Part shown: in pieces, positions 1-7,507 of the stretch
Layout of the letters: each line of letters begins with the position of its first letter
Position numbering within the stretch: position 1 is the first letter of the stretch
Assembly: GCF_030348765.1 (NCBI RefSeq)
Contig: NZ_JAUCEU010000007.1
Coordinates: forward strand, 676,501 to 740,500
DNA from: Neobacillus sp. CF12
GTDB taxonomy: Bacteria; Bacillota; Bacilli; Bacillales; Cytobacillaceae
Direction: 5' to 3'
Length of the DNA: 64,000 nt
Translations under genes and position numbers: made by a program
Notes under the pieces: generated by a model
Database searches by the model: none
Told to the model about the DNA's origin: nothing
What the model saw: only the letters and a program-made list of their open reading frames with translations

Positions 1-74
1 CGGTTCTTACAGAAGTTAATTTTCATGGTAGTTGAACAAGATTAGATCGCGCAAATGCGGATTTTTTTTTAAAA

Positions 75-296
75 TCATAACCTTTTAAAGTAATAATTTT
101 CTTGTTCATATATTACAAAGAAATCCTCTTCACATTTTTTGCATAACCCTTCGAAATGCCCCATATTTTCTAAAACTCCACAAATAAGACATCCCTTGTT
201 TAGCTTGTTTAGTACCTTTGCTATTGAAGTTTTACCGCACCTAGTATGACCAAGCATACCAATATTCCTAATTGCATCAGTAGAATAAACTTTCAT
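75..296 (-). CDS. Small chimeric protein: EF-G-like P-loop N-terminus plus zinc-ribbon tail
   Basis: A 73-residue protein. Its first 30 or so residues read like the start of an elongation factor G-type GTPase (MKVYSTDAIRNIG followed by the P-loop GHTRCGKTS). The rest is unrelated to EF-G and carries two cysteine pairs (CLIC and CKKC) that could bind zinc. EF-G proteins are about 700 residues, so switch regions and all later domains are missing and GTPase function is unlikely. A GGGGGT ribosome binding site lies about 8 bases before the ATG, so translation looks possible. Either a gene remnant joined to another short frame or a new small protein; the function is unknown. Confidence 0.5.
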   Translation of the reverse strand: MKVYSTDAIRNIGMLGHTRCGKTSIAKVLNKLNKGCLICGVLENMGHFEGLCKKCEEDFFVIYEQENYYFKRL

Positions 297-370
297 AAAT
301 AATAACCCCCTAAAGCAAAATTAATATTGTATATTTATCATATATTCTTTAACTTTGTCCTTATTTCCTT

Positions 371-462
371 GTTCAACTAAACTGCTTCGTTACTTCAATA
401 AGAAAAAAAACCGCCAAAAATGGCAGCTGGATCTTAAACTCTTGAGCCCGTTAGCTAAATAA
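371..462. repeat. Dispersed intergenic repeat, copy 1
   Basis: First copy of a family that recurs in this window. It has a left part reading ACTAAACTGC-CGTTA-CAA-AAGAAAA, a short hairpin CCGCCA-aaaa-TGGCAG, and a right part TTAAACTCTTG-CCCGTTAGCT. It lies just beyond the 3' end of the cadD-like gene, so the hairpin may also serve as its terminator. Confidence 0.7.
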
Positions 463-466
463 CTTC

Positions 467-1138
467 TTACGATAATTTGTCAATTAAATAAGAAAACGTG
501 CCATTTTCATTTAATATTAAGATTCCAAGTCCAATTAGCACAAATGGTACTATTATATGTCCATATCGCTCTAGGGTTTTTGCAACCAAAGGAAAGGCAA
601 TTAATTTATAGGCGATAAAGCACCATACAGCAACAAATAATAAAAAAACAATAACAATAAAACTTATTTGCCAACCATTAGATGTAGCAAAAAAGGGAAT
701 ATAAACTCCTATATTGTCTCCGCCATTTGCAAAAGTAACGGCTGCGACTTTATAAATACTAGGGTGAAGAAGTTTTTGTACCCAATTAACTTTTCCATTT
801 GTTTCGTCTAAAGAAGGTTCGTGAGCTGTATATGCTTCCCCTTCTGTTTCACCCTGATGCTCTTTTTTTCGGTCTTTAAACTGTTCCACAAGGGCTTTGA
901 CACCTAGATAAACAGGAATAACCCCTAACAAACCAATCCATTCTTGAGGGATAATTAATGCTCCTAAAGCTCCAATTACACTCAATATTACAAGTGCAAT
1001 AAAACCCAGATACTGTCCAAATATGATGTGTGAACTTTTTAGCCTCGAATCCCGTTGTGAAAACCAAGTTAATAATAGAAAAATATCATCGATGTTTGTT
1101 GCCGCAAAAAGGACAATTGTAGTAAGTATTAAACTCAT
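467..1138 (-). CDS. cadD: CadD-family cadmium resistance transporter
   Basis: About 223 residues with several hydrophobic helices. The N-terminus (LTTIVLFAATNIDDIFLLL) and a later segment (VTFANGGDNIGVYIPFFA) carry the paired Asp motifs typical of the CadD/cation-efflux family (LysE superfamily fold), which exports cadmium across the membrane. The frame could start 48 bases further out, but I chose the internal ATG at 1138 because GGGAGAA sits just before it and the family begins at this point. No cadC/cadX-type regulator is adjacent. The cadmium role is by family; other divalent cations are possible. Confidence 0.85.
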   Translation of the reverse strand: MSLILTTIVLFAATNIDDIFLLLTWFSQRDSRLKSSHIIFGQYLGFIALVILSVIGALGALIIPQEWIGLLGVIPVYLGVKALVEQFKDRKKEHQGETEGEAYTAHEPSLDETNGKVNWVQKLLHPSIYKVAAVTFANGGDNIGVYIPFFATSNGWQISFIVIVFLLFVAVWCFIAYKLIAFPLVAKTLERYGHIIVPFVLIGLGILILNENGTFSYLIDKLS

Positions 1139-1186
1139 AAATTCTCCCTTCATATTGTTTTGTTTTACTATATGCCACTTATTCAA

Positions 1187-1640
1187 CTATCCTGCCCCTT
1201 TAGTGGAACAAGCAGGGAGTAAGTTGCCAATAGGTTCGTATTGGCTACTTAATAAATAATGTAATTATTGGGAATGATAATTCAGCAAAGGGCAAGGTAA
1301 TAAACTTAAACACCTTAGAAATTTCCTCCACAAAATGCCTTGCCCAAACATTCATTCAGTACATAGACGAATACACAAGAATGATGAACTCACATCACAT
1401 ATGATAAATTCAAATACTGACCTTCAACCAGTATGACACGTTACTTCATCGTCGGGAGAAATCCCGACTTTTTTGTTTGGCAACATCACTCAATGTGTAT
1501 TAAACGTTTTTTCTTATTCAACCTCACCCGTTAATTCAAATAAGTTCAACAAAAAGAAGCGTCAATCCTTCTTGGATCAACGCTACCCGTTACTTTAAGT
1601 ACAATACTTCTTAATCTAAATTTATTATTGTATTTTTTAA
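1187..1640. other. Gene-poor stretch with one terminator
   Basis: No convincing gene. A plus-strand hairpin-plus-T terminator is at 1451-1475, but no gene that it would serve is left upstream. Within 1285-1395 a short plus-strand open frame without a start (it includes NLNTLEISSTKCLAQTF) may be a gene scrap. The right end contains a piece of the CACCCGTTACTTTAAGTACAA half of the intergenic repeat family (about 1585-1610). Confidence 0.4.
1451..1475 (+). terminator. Intrinsic terminator
   Basis: GTCGGGA-gaa-TCCCGAC stem followed by TTTTTTG on the plus strand. No complete plus-strand gene lies upstream, which suggests that a gene was lost here. Confidence 0.6.
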
Positions 1641-1916
1641 CTAGTTCCTCATCCAGGTAAGTAACCGTACAATTTGAAACGGTTCACTCCAAACTATAAT
1701 GAAACTTAATAAAAATAATGCTGCCACTGATAAATACTTTACATTTCCTTTTTCACTTCTAAATATTGCTCCGAAACAAAATAGCGAACCAACAATTAAA
1801 AAAACAAATCCTGCTGCCATAAGTGGTTCAAACAATTCTGGAAAAACGTATGAGGACCAAAATAACAGTACACCAAATATTGCAAATACGACAGACAATA
1901 TACTAAACCTTTTCAT
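1641..1916 (-). CDS. Small three-helix membrane protein, unknown function
   Basis: A 91-residue protein made of three hydrophobic segments (about residues 5-25, 30-52 and 60-82) with short charged links, such as FRSEKGN between helices two and three. The ATG is preceded by GGAGGTGCC. I do not recognise the family. It stands alone between two repeat-bearing intergenic regions. Function is unknown and the membrane location is inferred from hydrophobicity. Confidence 0.55.
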   Translation of the reverse strand: MKRFSILSVVFAIFGVLLFWSSYVFPELFEPLMAAGFVFLIVGSLFCFGAIFRSEKGNVKYLSVAALFLLSFIIVWSEPFQIVRLLTWMRN

Positions 1917-2000
1917 TATGGCACCTCCATTATTAACTTATTTTACCATATACCCGTTTTTTTTTGAGAAGATATAAGATTATATTGTAATTTTATTAAT

Positions 2001-2165
2001 TACTATACTAACCTCCCCGTTACCTCAATAAGAAAAAGATGTGCTTCAGCAACACCTTGTTAAACTCTTGCTACCCGTTACTTTAAGTACAATTCTTCAC
2101 AAACTTGTCCTATTTGCCCCGTTAGTACAATAAGAATAAGGCTACCGCAGCAACCTCATCTTAAA
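2001..2165. repeat. Dispersed intergenic repeat, two adjacent copies
   Basis: Two partial copies in a row: CTAACCTCCCCGTTACCTCA at about 2008 and TTTGCCCCGTTAGTACAA at about 2112, each followed by an AAGAA-rich segment and GC-rich arms. The segment between them carries the second half motif, CTACCCGTTACTTTAAGTAC, followed by AATTCTTCACAAAC. Confidence 0.65.
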
Positions 2166-2232
2166 GTAAAGCACCTTTAGTTGAAAAAGAGAAAGATTAA
2201 TATAAATTGAGCGAGTTTCCTTTGTTAGTAAC

Positions 2233-2700
2233 CTAAAAACATCCAAAAGTAGTAATTTCATCAGAAGGAAAGGTTATTTGTGCGGATACATCAAAAGTGT
2301 TGATAGTAAAATTGGCTGTACTAAAAGGCGCTCCTTCTGGTATTGCGAAAGCAACGATAAATGGTCTTGTTTCTGTTTCTCCCTCTACTTGTCCAGAACC
2401 TTCAATAACCACATCGCATACTCCAAGATTAGTCACGCATTGAATAGAATTTATTTGGACTGAATTAAATGTAAAGCTTAGATCCGGAGTTTCACCGCTA
2501 GTTTGTACAAAATTAATGGTAACAAAACTTCCTTGAAGGTCATCGGCACAAACATCAATATCATAAGTTACACTACCAATTCGAACTATTGAAAAAGTCT
2601 CAGTTACAGGATCAAAAAAGACTACACCAACATCGTCTACAGAGGTTACGTTAGGAATTATTAAACCGCAAGCCGTACATCTGATTCCCATATTTTCCAC
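2233..2700 (-). CDS. Cysteine-containing beta-rich protein, tandem paralogue B
   Basis: A 155-residue protein without signal peptide. It shares with the next gene upstream the blocks MGIRC-CGLIIPN, DLQGSFVTINF, ETPDLSFTFNSVQINS, GVC-(V/I)(I/Q)(E/T)GSGQVEGETETR and the C-terminal DE(I/V)TTFGC. Alternating hydrophobic and polar residues suggest a beta-sandwich, and paired cysteines near both ends could form disulfides. The family is unknown to me; a spore-surface or exosporium-like role would fit its composition but is only a guess. The segment from TETR to TTFGC is the most divergent from the sister gene. Confidence 0.6.
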   Translation of the reverse strand: MENMGIRCTACGLIIPNVTSVDDVGVVFFDPVTETFSIVRIGSVTYDIDVCADDLQGSFVTINFVQTSGETPDLSFTFNSVQINSIQCVTNLGVCDVVIEGSGQVEGETETRPFIVAFAIPEGAPFSTANFTINTFDVSAQITFPSDEITTFGCF

Positions 2701-2752
2701 TCCAATCTTTTTTTGGCGAGTTTCTTTGATTTAATACCCTTATTAAATTTAT

Positions 2753-3208
2753 TTATTGAGGACATCCAAAAGTAGTAACTTCATCTTGTGGAAAGAATAT
2801 TGATCCGGTTGAAGCAAAAAGGACGATACTAAAACTGAATATTCTAGAAGGCTGTCCTTCTTGTTGTTCGACAAGGAATTGAAATTGTCTTGTTTCTGTT
2901 TCTCCCTCTACTTGTCCAGAGCCAGTAATTTGAATAAAGCATACTCCAACATCTGTAGTGCAAGTAACAGAATTTATTTGGACTGAATTAAATGTAAAGC
3001 TTAGATCCGGAGTTTCCGGGCTAGTTTGTAAAAAATTAATGGTAACAAAACTTCCTTGCAGGTCATTGTTACATGCATCAATATCAACAGTTACACTACC
3101 AAGTGCATCTATATCCGGAGTCTCCAGAAAGAATAAAGGAACTTGATTAATAGAGGTTAGGTTAGGAATTATTAAACCGCAAGCACATCTAATGCCCATA
3201 TTTACCAC
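2753..3208 (-). CDS. Cysteine-containing beta-rich protein, tandem paralogue A
   Basis: A 151-residue sister of the gene ending at 2233. It is transcribed first, and only about 50 bases separate the two genes. It keeps the same N-terminal MGIRCACGLIIPN, the central FTFNSVQINS block and the end TTFGCPQ. Compared with its sister it lacks one N-terminal cysteine-flanking residue and has a different exposed segment (LVEQQEGQPSRIFSF). A good ribosome binding site (GGAGTGG) precedes the ATG. This is a tandem duplication of a small, probably structural, protein; function is unknown. Confidence 0.6.
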   Translation of the reverse strand: MVNMGIRCACGLIIPNLTSINQVPLFFLETPDIDALGSVTVDIDACNNDLQGSFVTINFLQTSPETPDLSFTFNSVQINSVTCTTDVGVCFIQITGSGQVEGETETRQFQFLVEQQEGQPSRIFSFSIVLFASTGSIFFPQDEVTTFGCPQ

Positions 3209-3480
3209 TCCAATTTATCGTAATTTTGAATCTTCCGTTTACTGTATGTTCGTACAAACATTTTGATTGGGAAAATTCAACACATAGTAAAAAATCTCAC
3301 CATTAAGCAGCTGTCAATTACGTTCCATCCAAAGTTAAGTGGTAAGAAAAACTAATTTGTCGTTTAAACAAACAATTTTTCAAATAAAAAGAGTATCCGA
3401 ATTACGGATGCTACCCTTCTCACGATTTTATTTATTAATCATTCTCAAGTACCCTAATCCCTTTAAAACCGGTCTACTCT

Positions 3481-3664
3481 CCTTCTTTCACTAACCTGCC
3501 CGTTAGTACAACAAGAAAAAAGCCGCCAAAAATAGCAGCCTTTCTTCATTTTTGTGTTAAATGTGTAAATAGCCGAATTGTTTACTCACCTACTAATCCA
3601 TCACCATCCCGATCGTCCATATATTTATAGAGCCATGATTATATTTAGGTTAGGAAAGCGAAAC
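3481..3664. repeat. 185-bp duplicated block (partner at 26291-26476)
   Basis: Nearly the same sequence occurs at 26291-26476. The block holds a copy of the dispersed intergenic repeat (CTAACCTGCCCGTTAGTAC with hairpin GCCGCC...AGCAGC), the tail of an Excalibur-like reading frame, and the last bases of the DUF6678-type gene. At the other site the similarity stops abruptly inside the last codons of that gene, so this copy looks like the source. Confidence 0.8.
3582..3636 (-). pseudogene. C-terminal scrap of an Excalibur-like calcium-binding protein
   Basis: Reading the minus strand in frame gives WLYKYMDDRDGDGLVGE and then a stop. DRDGDGLVGE matches the Excalibur calcium-binding pattern DxDxDGxxCE, with Gly in place of Cys. 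No start codon or upstream domain remains: the frame is closed by stops just after the 79-residue gene. The same scrap is present near 26395. Confidence 0.45.
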
Positions 3665-3884
3665 TCCTTATTTCATCGGTTTCTGCTTTTATCTCCAACC
3701 ATTCAATGGCTTTATATCCGCCCAGCTTAAAATGATAATACCATTCCCCATCCCATGGGCAAATATAGCCTGTTACAATGTCTTTTGTTCTCCATTGTCG
3801 ATTGATTGGATAGTTAGACATGGCTAACCTAATTTCTTCCCACTTTGTATCATTCATTACTTGCTGGTATTGATTAAATTTCAT
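3645..3884 (-). CDS. DUF6678-like small protein
   Basis: A 79-residue soluble protein. Its sequence (VMNDTKWEEIRLAM, WRTKDIVTGYICPWDGEWYY, GGYKAIEWLEI) resembles the DUF6678 family of small proteins, which in Bacillaceae tend to sit among immunity-type genes. No catalytic motif is visible. The 3' end, with the following 150 bases, is duplicated at 26.4 kb. Assignment rests on remembered family motifs, so it is moderate. Confidence 0.55.
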   Translation of the reverse strand: MKFNQYQQVMNDTKWEEIRLAMSNYPINRQWRTKDIVTGYICPWDGEWYYHFKLGGYKAIEWLEIKAETDEIRSFAFLT

Positions 3885-3943
3885 TATTTAACCACCACTA
3901 CTTTTTAATATTACTTTAACAATTCTGCGTTTTATTATGGGAA

Positions 3944-4045
3944 TCCTTCTTCCACTAAACTGCCCGTTAATTCAACAAGAAAAGACCGCCGCAGCGATCA
4001 TCATTAACTATTGCACCCGTTACTTTAAGTGAATTATTTCACAAA
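3944..4045. repeat. Dispersed intergenic repeat, copy with both halves
   Basis: TCCTTCTTCCACTAAACTGC then CCGTTAATTCAACAAGAAAA, a short hairpin ACCGCCGCAGCGAT, then GCACCCGTTACTTTAAGTGA and a TTCACAAA end. It shows the left and right halves in their usual order. Confidence 0.65.
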
Positions 4046-4132
4046 ATATCTGAGTTGCTTAAGTTCTAATGTAATAAAATAAGCCCTTTCTGTTTTTATG
4101 CAGAAGGACTTGAATATGGATTATAATTGATT

Positions 4133-5140
4133 CTATTTTTTTATTAATTCATCCCTATCAGGAGCCATAGGAGGCTGTTCTAACCACCCATTTTTAATCA
4201 TTATATTAGCTCCATCCTCAGCATACAGAGCTATTTCAGCAGTAAGTCTTACATAATGCAGACCTATATCCCTTCTAGGACTCATTGCCATACTAGTACC
4301 ATAAAATCCAATACTTAGGGCAATAAGGGATGTAGTATAGAACATCATAATTTTATCTGAAAAAGTATAAGCTGTAGACTCAGTTACATCTGAATCCCAT
4401 GACATAGGTACTGGAAGGTAATCCTCACTAAGGATAGCTCCAAAAACATCACTATGCTTTTTTGCAATTTCTACACCTCTAAATAAAAACTTAGCTACCT
4501 CTTTTGACTGTGCAACTTGACTAAATCCTATTAAGGTTGCAACTCCAAAAGCATTTCTTTGAAAGTTAACATAGAGGTTTGATATTTCTGTACCTACTAA
4601 TGGTCTCTTTTCTCCAAAAAAGCCTTTAAGGAAATTTTGTTTTTTAACAAAATCAATATCATCTGGTATAGGTAAATAAGGAGACCTGATATAAAGTCCT
4701 TTAGATAATAAAAGCTCTTTTACCTCCCTAAGAAAATTTATTAATTGTGAAATACACTCACTAAAATGACTGTAAACATCTGCTCTAACTGATACTGACA
4801 GATTCATACTGTATCCTTGCAGAGCAATTTGTGATGCTTGATGGAGGTAATTCAAAAAATATGTGTCTGAATACAACCTAGGAGCATTTTCATTTACATC
4901 CTCATTAAGGTTAAATCCATAAGGTATTGGATACTTTTCTTTGTTGAAAATCTCAGTTAGTGTTTTAAGATTTCCTTGAGCAATTTCAAAAGCATGTTTG
5001 ACTAATGCTTTAATCTTTTCATCCTCAACTATGGTTAAAAAATATTTAAAATGACAAGCAATGGCAGTATCATTAATATAGGATGCCCAAAGAGCTGTTA
5101 TCTCTGCTGATGTAAGCTGTACATGATTGCCTTCCTCCAT
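4133..5140 (-). CDS. DUF3231 family protein
   Basis: About 335 residues, helical, made of two tandem halves of the DUF3231 type: the first begins at LTSAEITALWASYINDT and the second at GTEISNLYVNFQRNAFG. The halves share a layout like that of ferritin-like or DUF892-type four-helix bundles. The family is common in spore formers but its role is not established. The frame extends 132 bases upstream, yet the internal ATG at 5140 has GGAGG at the right distance (MEEGNHVQLTSAE) and matches usual family starts. Confidence 0.8.
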   Translation of the reverse strand: MEEGNHVQLTSAEITALWASYINDTAIACHFKYFLTIVEDEKIKALVKHAFEIAQGNLKTLTEIFNKEKYPIPYGFNLNEDVNENAPRLYSDTYFLNYLHQASQIALQGYSMNLSVSVRADVYSHFSECISQLINFLREVKELLLSKGLYIRSPYLPIPDDIDFVKKQNFLKGFFGEKRPLVGTEISNLYVNFQRNAFGVATLIGFSQVAQSKEVAKFLFRGVEIAKKHSDVFGAILSEDYLPVPMSWDSDVTESTAYTFSDKIMMFYTTSLIALSIGFYGTSMAMSPRRDIGLHYVRLTAEIALYAEDGANIMIKNGWLEQPPMAPDRDELIKK

Positions 5141-5259
5141 ATATAAACCTCCATTTAACCAAACAATCCTTTTTTGTACAATATTCCCTAATTTTTCTGA
5201 CAATATGTAAATAAAAAAGCCTACTGCTTTATACAGTGTTAAATGTGCACTAGGGTGTT

Positions 5260-5330
5260 CTTTCTTATTCAACTAAACTGCTCCGGTAGTACAACAAGAA
5301 AAGCTGCCAAAATGACAGCTTCGATTTTTC
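5260..5330. repeat. Dispersed intergenic repeat copy
   Basis: ACTAAACTGCTCCGGTAGTA, CAACAAGAAAAGC, then hairpin AGCTGCCA-aaa-TGACAGCT followed by TCGATTTTTC. It lies directly downstream of ktrA, where the hairpin plus T-run could end the ktr transcript. Confidence 0.7.
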
Positions 5331-5351
5331 GGTATAGAACCCTCTTGTAAA

Positions 5352-6008
5352 TTAATTTATATTTACAAAATCGTTTAAATCTTCTCGATGTCCAATCAAT
5401 ACTAGCTTATCACCATTTTGAATAATCTGGTCAGGAGAAGGAGATATAATTAAATTTTCATTACTCAAGATCGCAATTGCATTGACATTATATTTAGCTC
5501 GTAAATCAAGCTCCCGTAAACTTTTTCCCTTCATGCTTGGGGGAATAATGATTTCCTCAATATTGTATTCTCTTGAAAGTTCTATATAGTTCAACACATT
5601 TGGTGAGAGAAGCTGATGTGCAACACGCTCTCCCATGTCTCTTTCAGGATGTATTACCCAATCTGCTCCAACTTTTGTTAATACTTGTCCATGGCGTTTA
5701 TTGAGAGCTTTTGCAATAACCTGTTTTACTCCCATTTCTTTTAAAAGCAAGACAGTTAAGATACTAGCTTGCATATCATTACCTATTGCCACGATTACAT
5801 AATCAAAATTACGAATCCCTACTGATTTAAGTGATTCCTCTTCTGTAGAATCAAGTACAACTGCGTGAGTGACCAATGATTTCCCATCTTCTACACGTTC
5901 ATTGTCTATATCAATTCCCATTACTTCCTGCCCAGCTTCAGATAACTTCGACGCAATACTTGTTCCAAATCGCCCTAACCCGATTACAGCATAACTTTTT
6001 TTGGCCAT
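5352..6008 (-). CDS. ktrA: Ktr potassium uptake regulatory subunit (RCK protein)
   Basis: 218 residues, the size of Bacillus KtrA/KtrC (221-222). The N-terminal RCK_N Rossmann domain shows AVIGLGRFGTSIA and the acidic GIDID, and binds ATP/ADP. IIHPERDMG-like WVIHPERDMGERVAHQL follows, and residues 135-218 form the RCK_C domain, which in Bacillus and Staphylococcus Ktr proteins binds c-di-AMP and shuts the transporter. It forms an octameric ring under the membrane subunit. It lies 40 bases downstream of ktrB, so the order is B then A in one operon. KtrA and KtrC cannot be separated reliably by eye. Confidence 0.9.
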   Translation of the reverse strand: MAKKSYAVIGLGRFGTSIASKLSEAGQEVMGIDIDNERVEDGKSLVTHAVVLDSTEEESLKSVGIRNFDYVIVAIGNDMQASILTVLLLKEMGVKQVIAKALNKRHGQVLTKVGADWVIHPERDMGERVAHQLLSPNVLNYIELSREYNIEEIIIPPSMKGKSLRELDLRAKYNVNAIAILSNENLIISPSPDQIIQNGDKLVLIGHREDLNDFVNIN

Positions 6009-6048
6009 CGTTCATCATTCACCCCGAAAGAATCAATTTTTAAAATCT

Positions 6049-7395
6049 CTAGCCGATTAAAATTTTTTCTTCTGCATATCTAACCTTTGCATCTTTCCGA
6101 GTATTTAAGAGTGCAAAAGCCATGGTTAACGGTCCGAGCCTTCCAATAAACATCATGATGGTTATTAAGATTCTTCCAAAAGGCGACAGGTCAGGTGTGA
6201 AATTTGCAGACAAACCTACTGTTCCAAAGGCAGAAATTGTTTCAAATAAAAGTTTGCTCATATCTGCATTCTCGGTAAAGGTTAATAAAAAGAAGATGAG
6301 GAAGATAAAAAACATTCCAGCTACCACTATCGATAACGATTTATTTACCAATTCCCAAGAAATTCTACGTTTAAAAATATTCACATCGTTCCGATTCGTT
6401 ACAACTGTCCAAAAAGCTAAAATAATTATGGCAAAGGTCGTTACTTTAATACCACCACCAGTAGACCCTGAAGATGCACCAATAAACATCAGTGCCATCA
6501 TGAAAACAAGGGAAGAAAGGTTCATGGCTCCAATATCAATCGTATTAAAACCAGCAGTCCGTGTTACAACACCTTGAAAGTATGAGGCCCACAACTTATC
6601 ACCCAAGGACAAACTTCCAAAAGTTGCGGGATTATTATATTCCGATATAAAAATAATTAAAGGTCCTAGAATGATAAGAATTAGTGACATAAGCAGTGCA
6701 ACTTTAGAATGAAGGGATAATTTACGAATAGATCTTTTATGAAAAAGATCGAGAATTACAGTAAAACCAATACCCCCAGTGATGAAAAGAAGGGTAATCA
6801 TTATATTAACAGTCGGATCACCTACCCATTTACTCAGATTGTTAGGCTCAAGACCAAACCCAGCATTATTAAAGGCTGAAATAGAGTGGAATATACCATA
6901 GTAAATTGCTTTCCTCAATGGCATTTCAAATGACCAACGAATGGCTAAAGTAGTAGCACCAATTAGTTCCACAATAAAAGTAATAAGGATTATACGTTTA
7001 ACTAGGTTGACTACTCCTGATAGTGAAAATACATTTAATGAATCTTGCAGTAATAAACGTTCCTTTAGTCCAATTTTTTTTCCTAAGATAATAAACATAA
7101 ATATACCTGTGGTCATAAATCCCCAACCACCAATTTGAATCAAAGAGAGAAGAACAATTTCACCAAATAAAGTAAAGGTTGTCCCCGTATCAACCACTGC
7201 CAAACCTGTAACACAGACAGCAGAAGTTGCTTCAAACAATGCATCAATAAAGCTAAGTCCACGTCCCTTTTCATATGTAGCAATTGGCAGCATGAAAAGA
7301 AGGGTGCCCAATAGTATTAGAGTGCCGAAACCTAATACTAGTATTTGGGCAGGGTGCAAACTAACTAAATTCCCTTTTCTTTTAAACAATTCCAC
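6049..7395 (-). CDS. ktrB: Ktr potassium transporter membrane subunit
   Basis: 448 residues, typical for KtrB/KtrD of the Trk/Ktr/HKT family. Four M1-P-M2-like repeats carry the filter glycines: SAVCVTGLAV, SAFNNAGFGL, TRTAGFNTI and SAFGTVGLSA. The gating-loop region GASSGSTGGGIKVTT lies in the third repeat. The protein is a Na+-dependent K+ importer in the cell membrane and works with the adjacent RCK subunit. An antiporter gene sits upstream in the same orientation 112 bases away. Confidence 0.93.
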   Translation of the reverse strand: MELFKRKGNLVSLHPAQILVLGFGTLILLGTLLFMLPIATYEKGRGLSFIDALFEATSAVCVTGLAVVDTGTTFTLFGEIVLLSLIQIGGWGFMTTGIFMFIILGKKIGLKERLLLQDSLNVFSLSGVVNLVKRIILITFIVELIGATTLAIRWSFEMPLRKAIYYGIFHSISAFNNAGFGLEPNNLSKWVGDPTVNIMITLLFITGGIGFTVILDLFHKRSIRKLSLHSKVALLMSLILIILGPLIIFISEYNNPATFGSLSLGDKLWASYFQGVVTRTAGFNTIDIGAMNLSSLVFMMALMFIGASSGSTGGGIKVTTFAIIILAFWTVVTNRNDVNIFKRRISWELVNKSLSIVVAGMFFIFLIFFLLTFTENADMSKLLFETISAFGTVGLSANFTPDLSPFGRILITIMMFIGRLGPLTMAFALLNTRKDAKVRYAEEKILIG

Positions 7396-7507
7396 AATAT
7401 TGACTCCCTTAACTATTCATAGTAAATGCCGACATTTGTGCCAAATTAGCACTTCACCAAGTACACACTAACATACTATTTATTTTCACACCATGAATTT
7501 TTAATGC

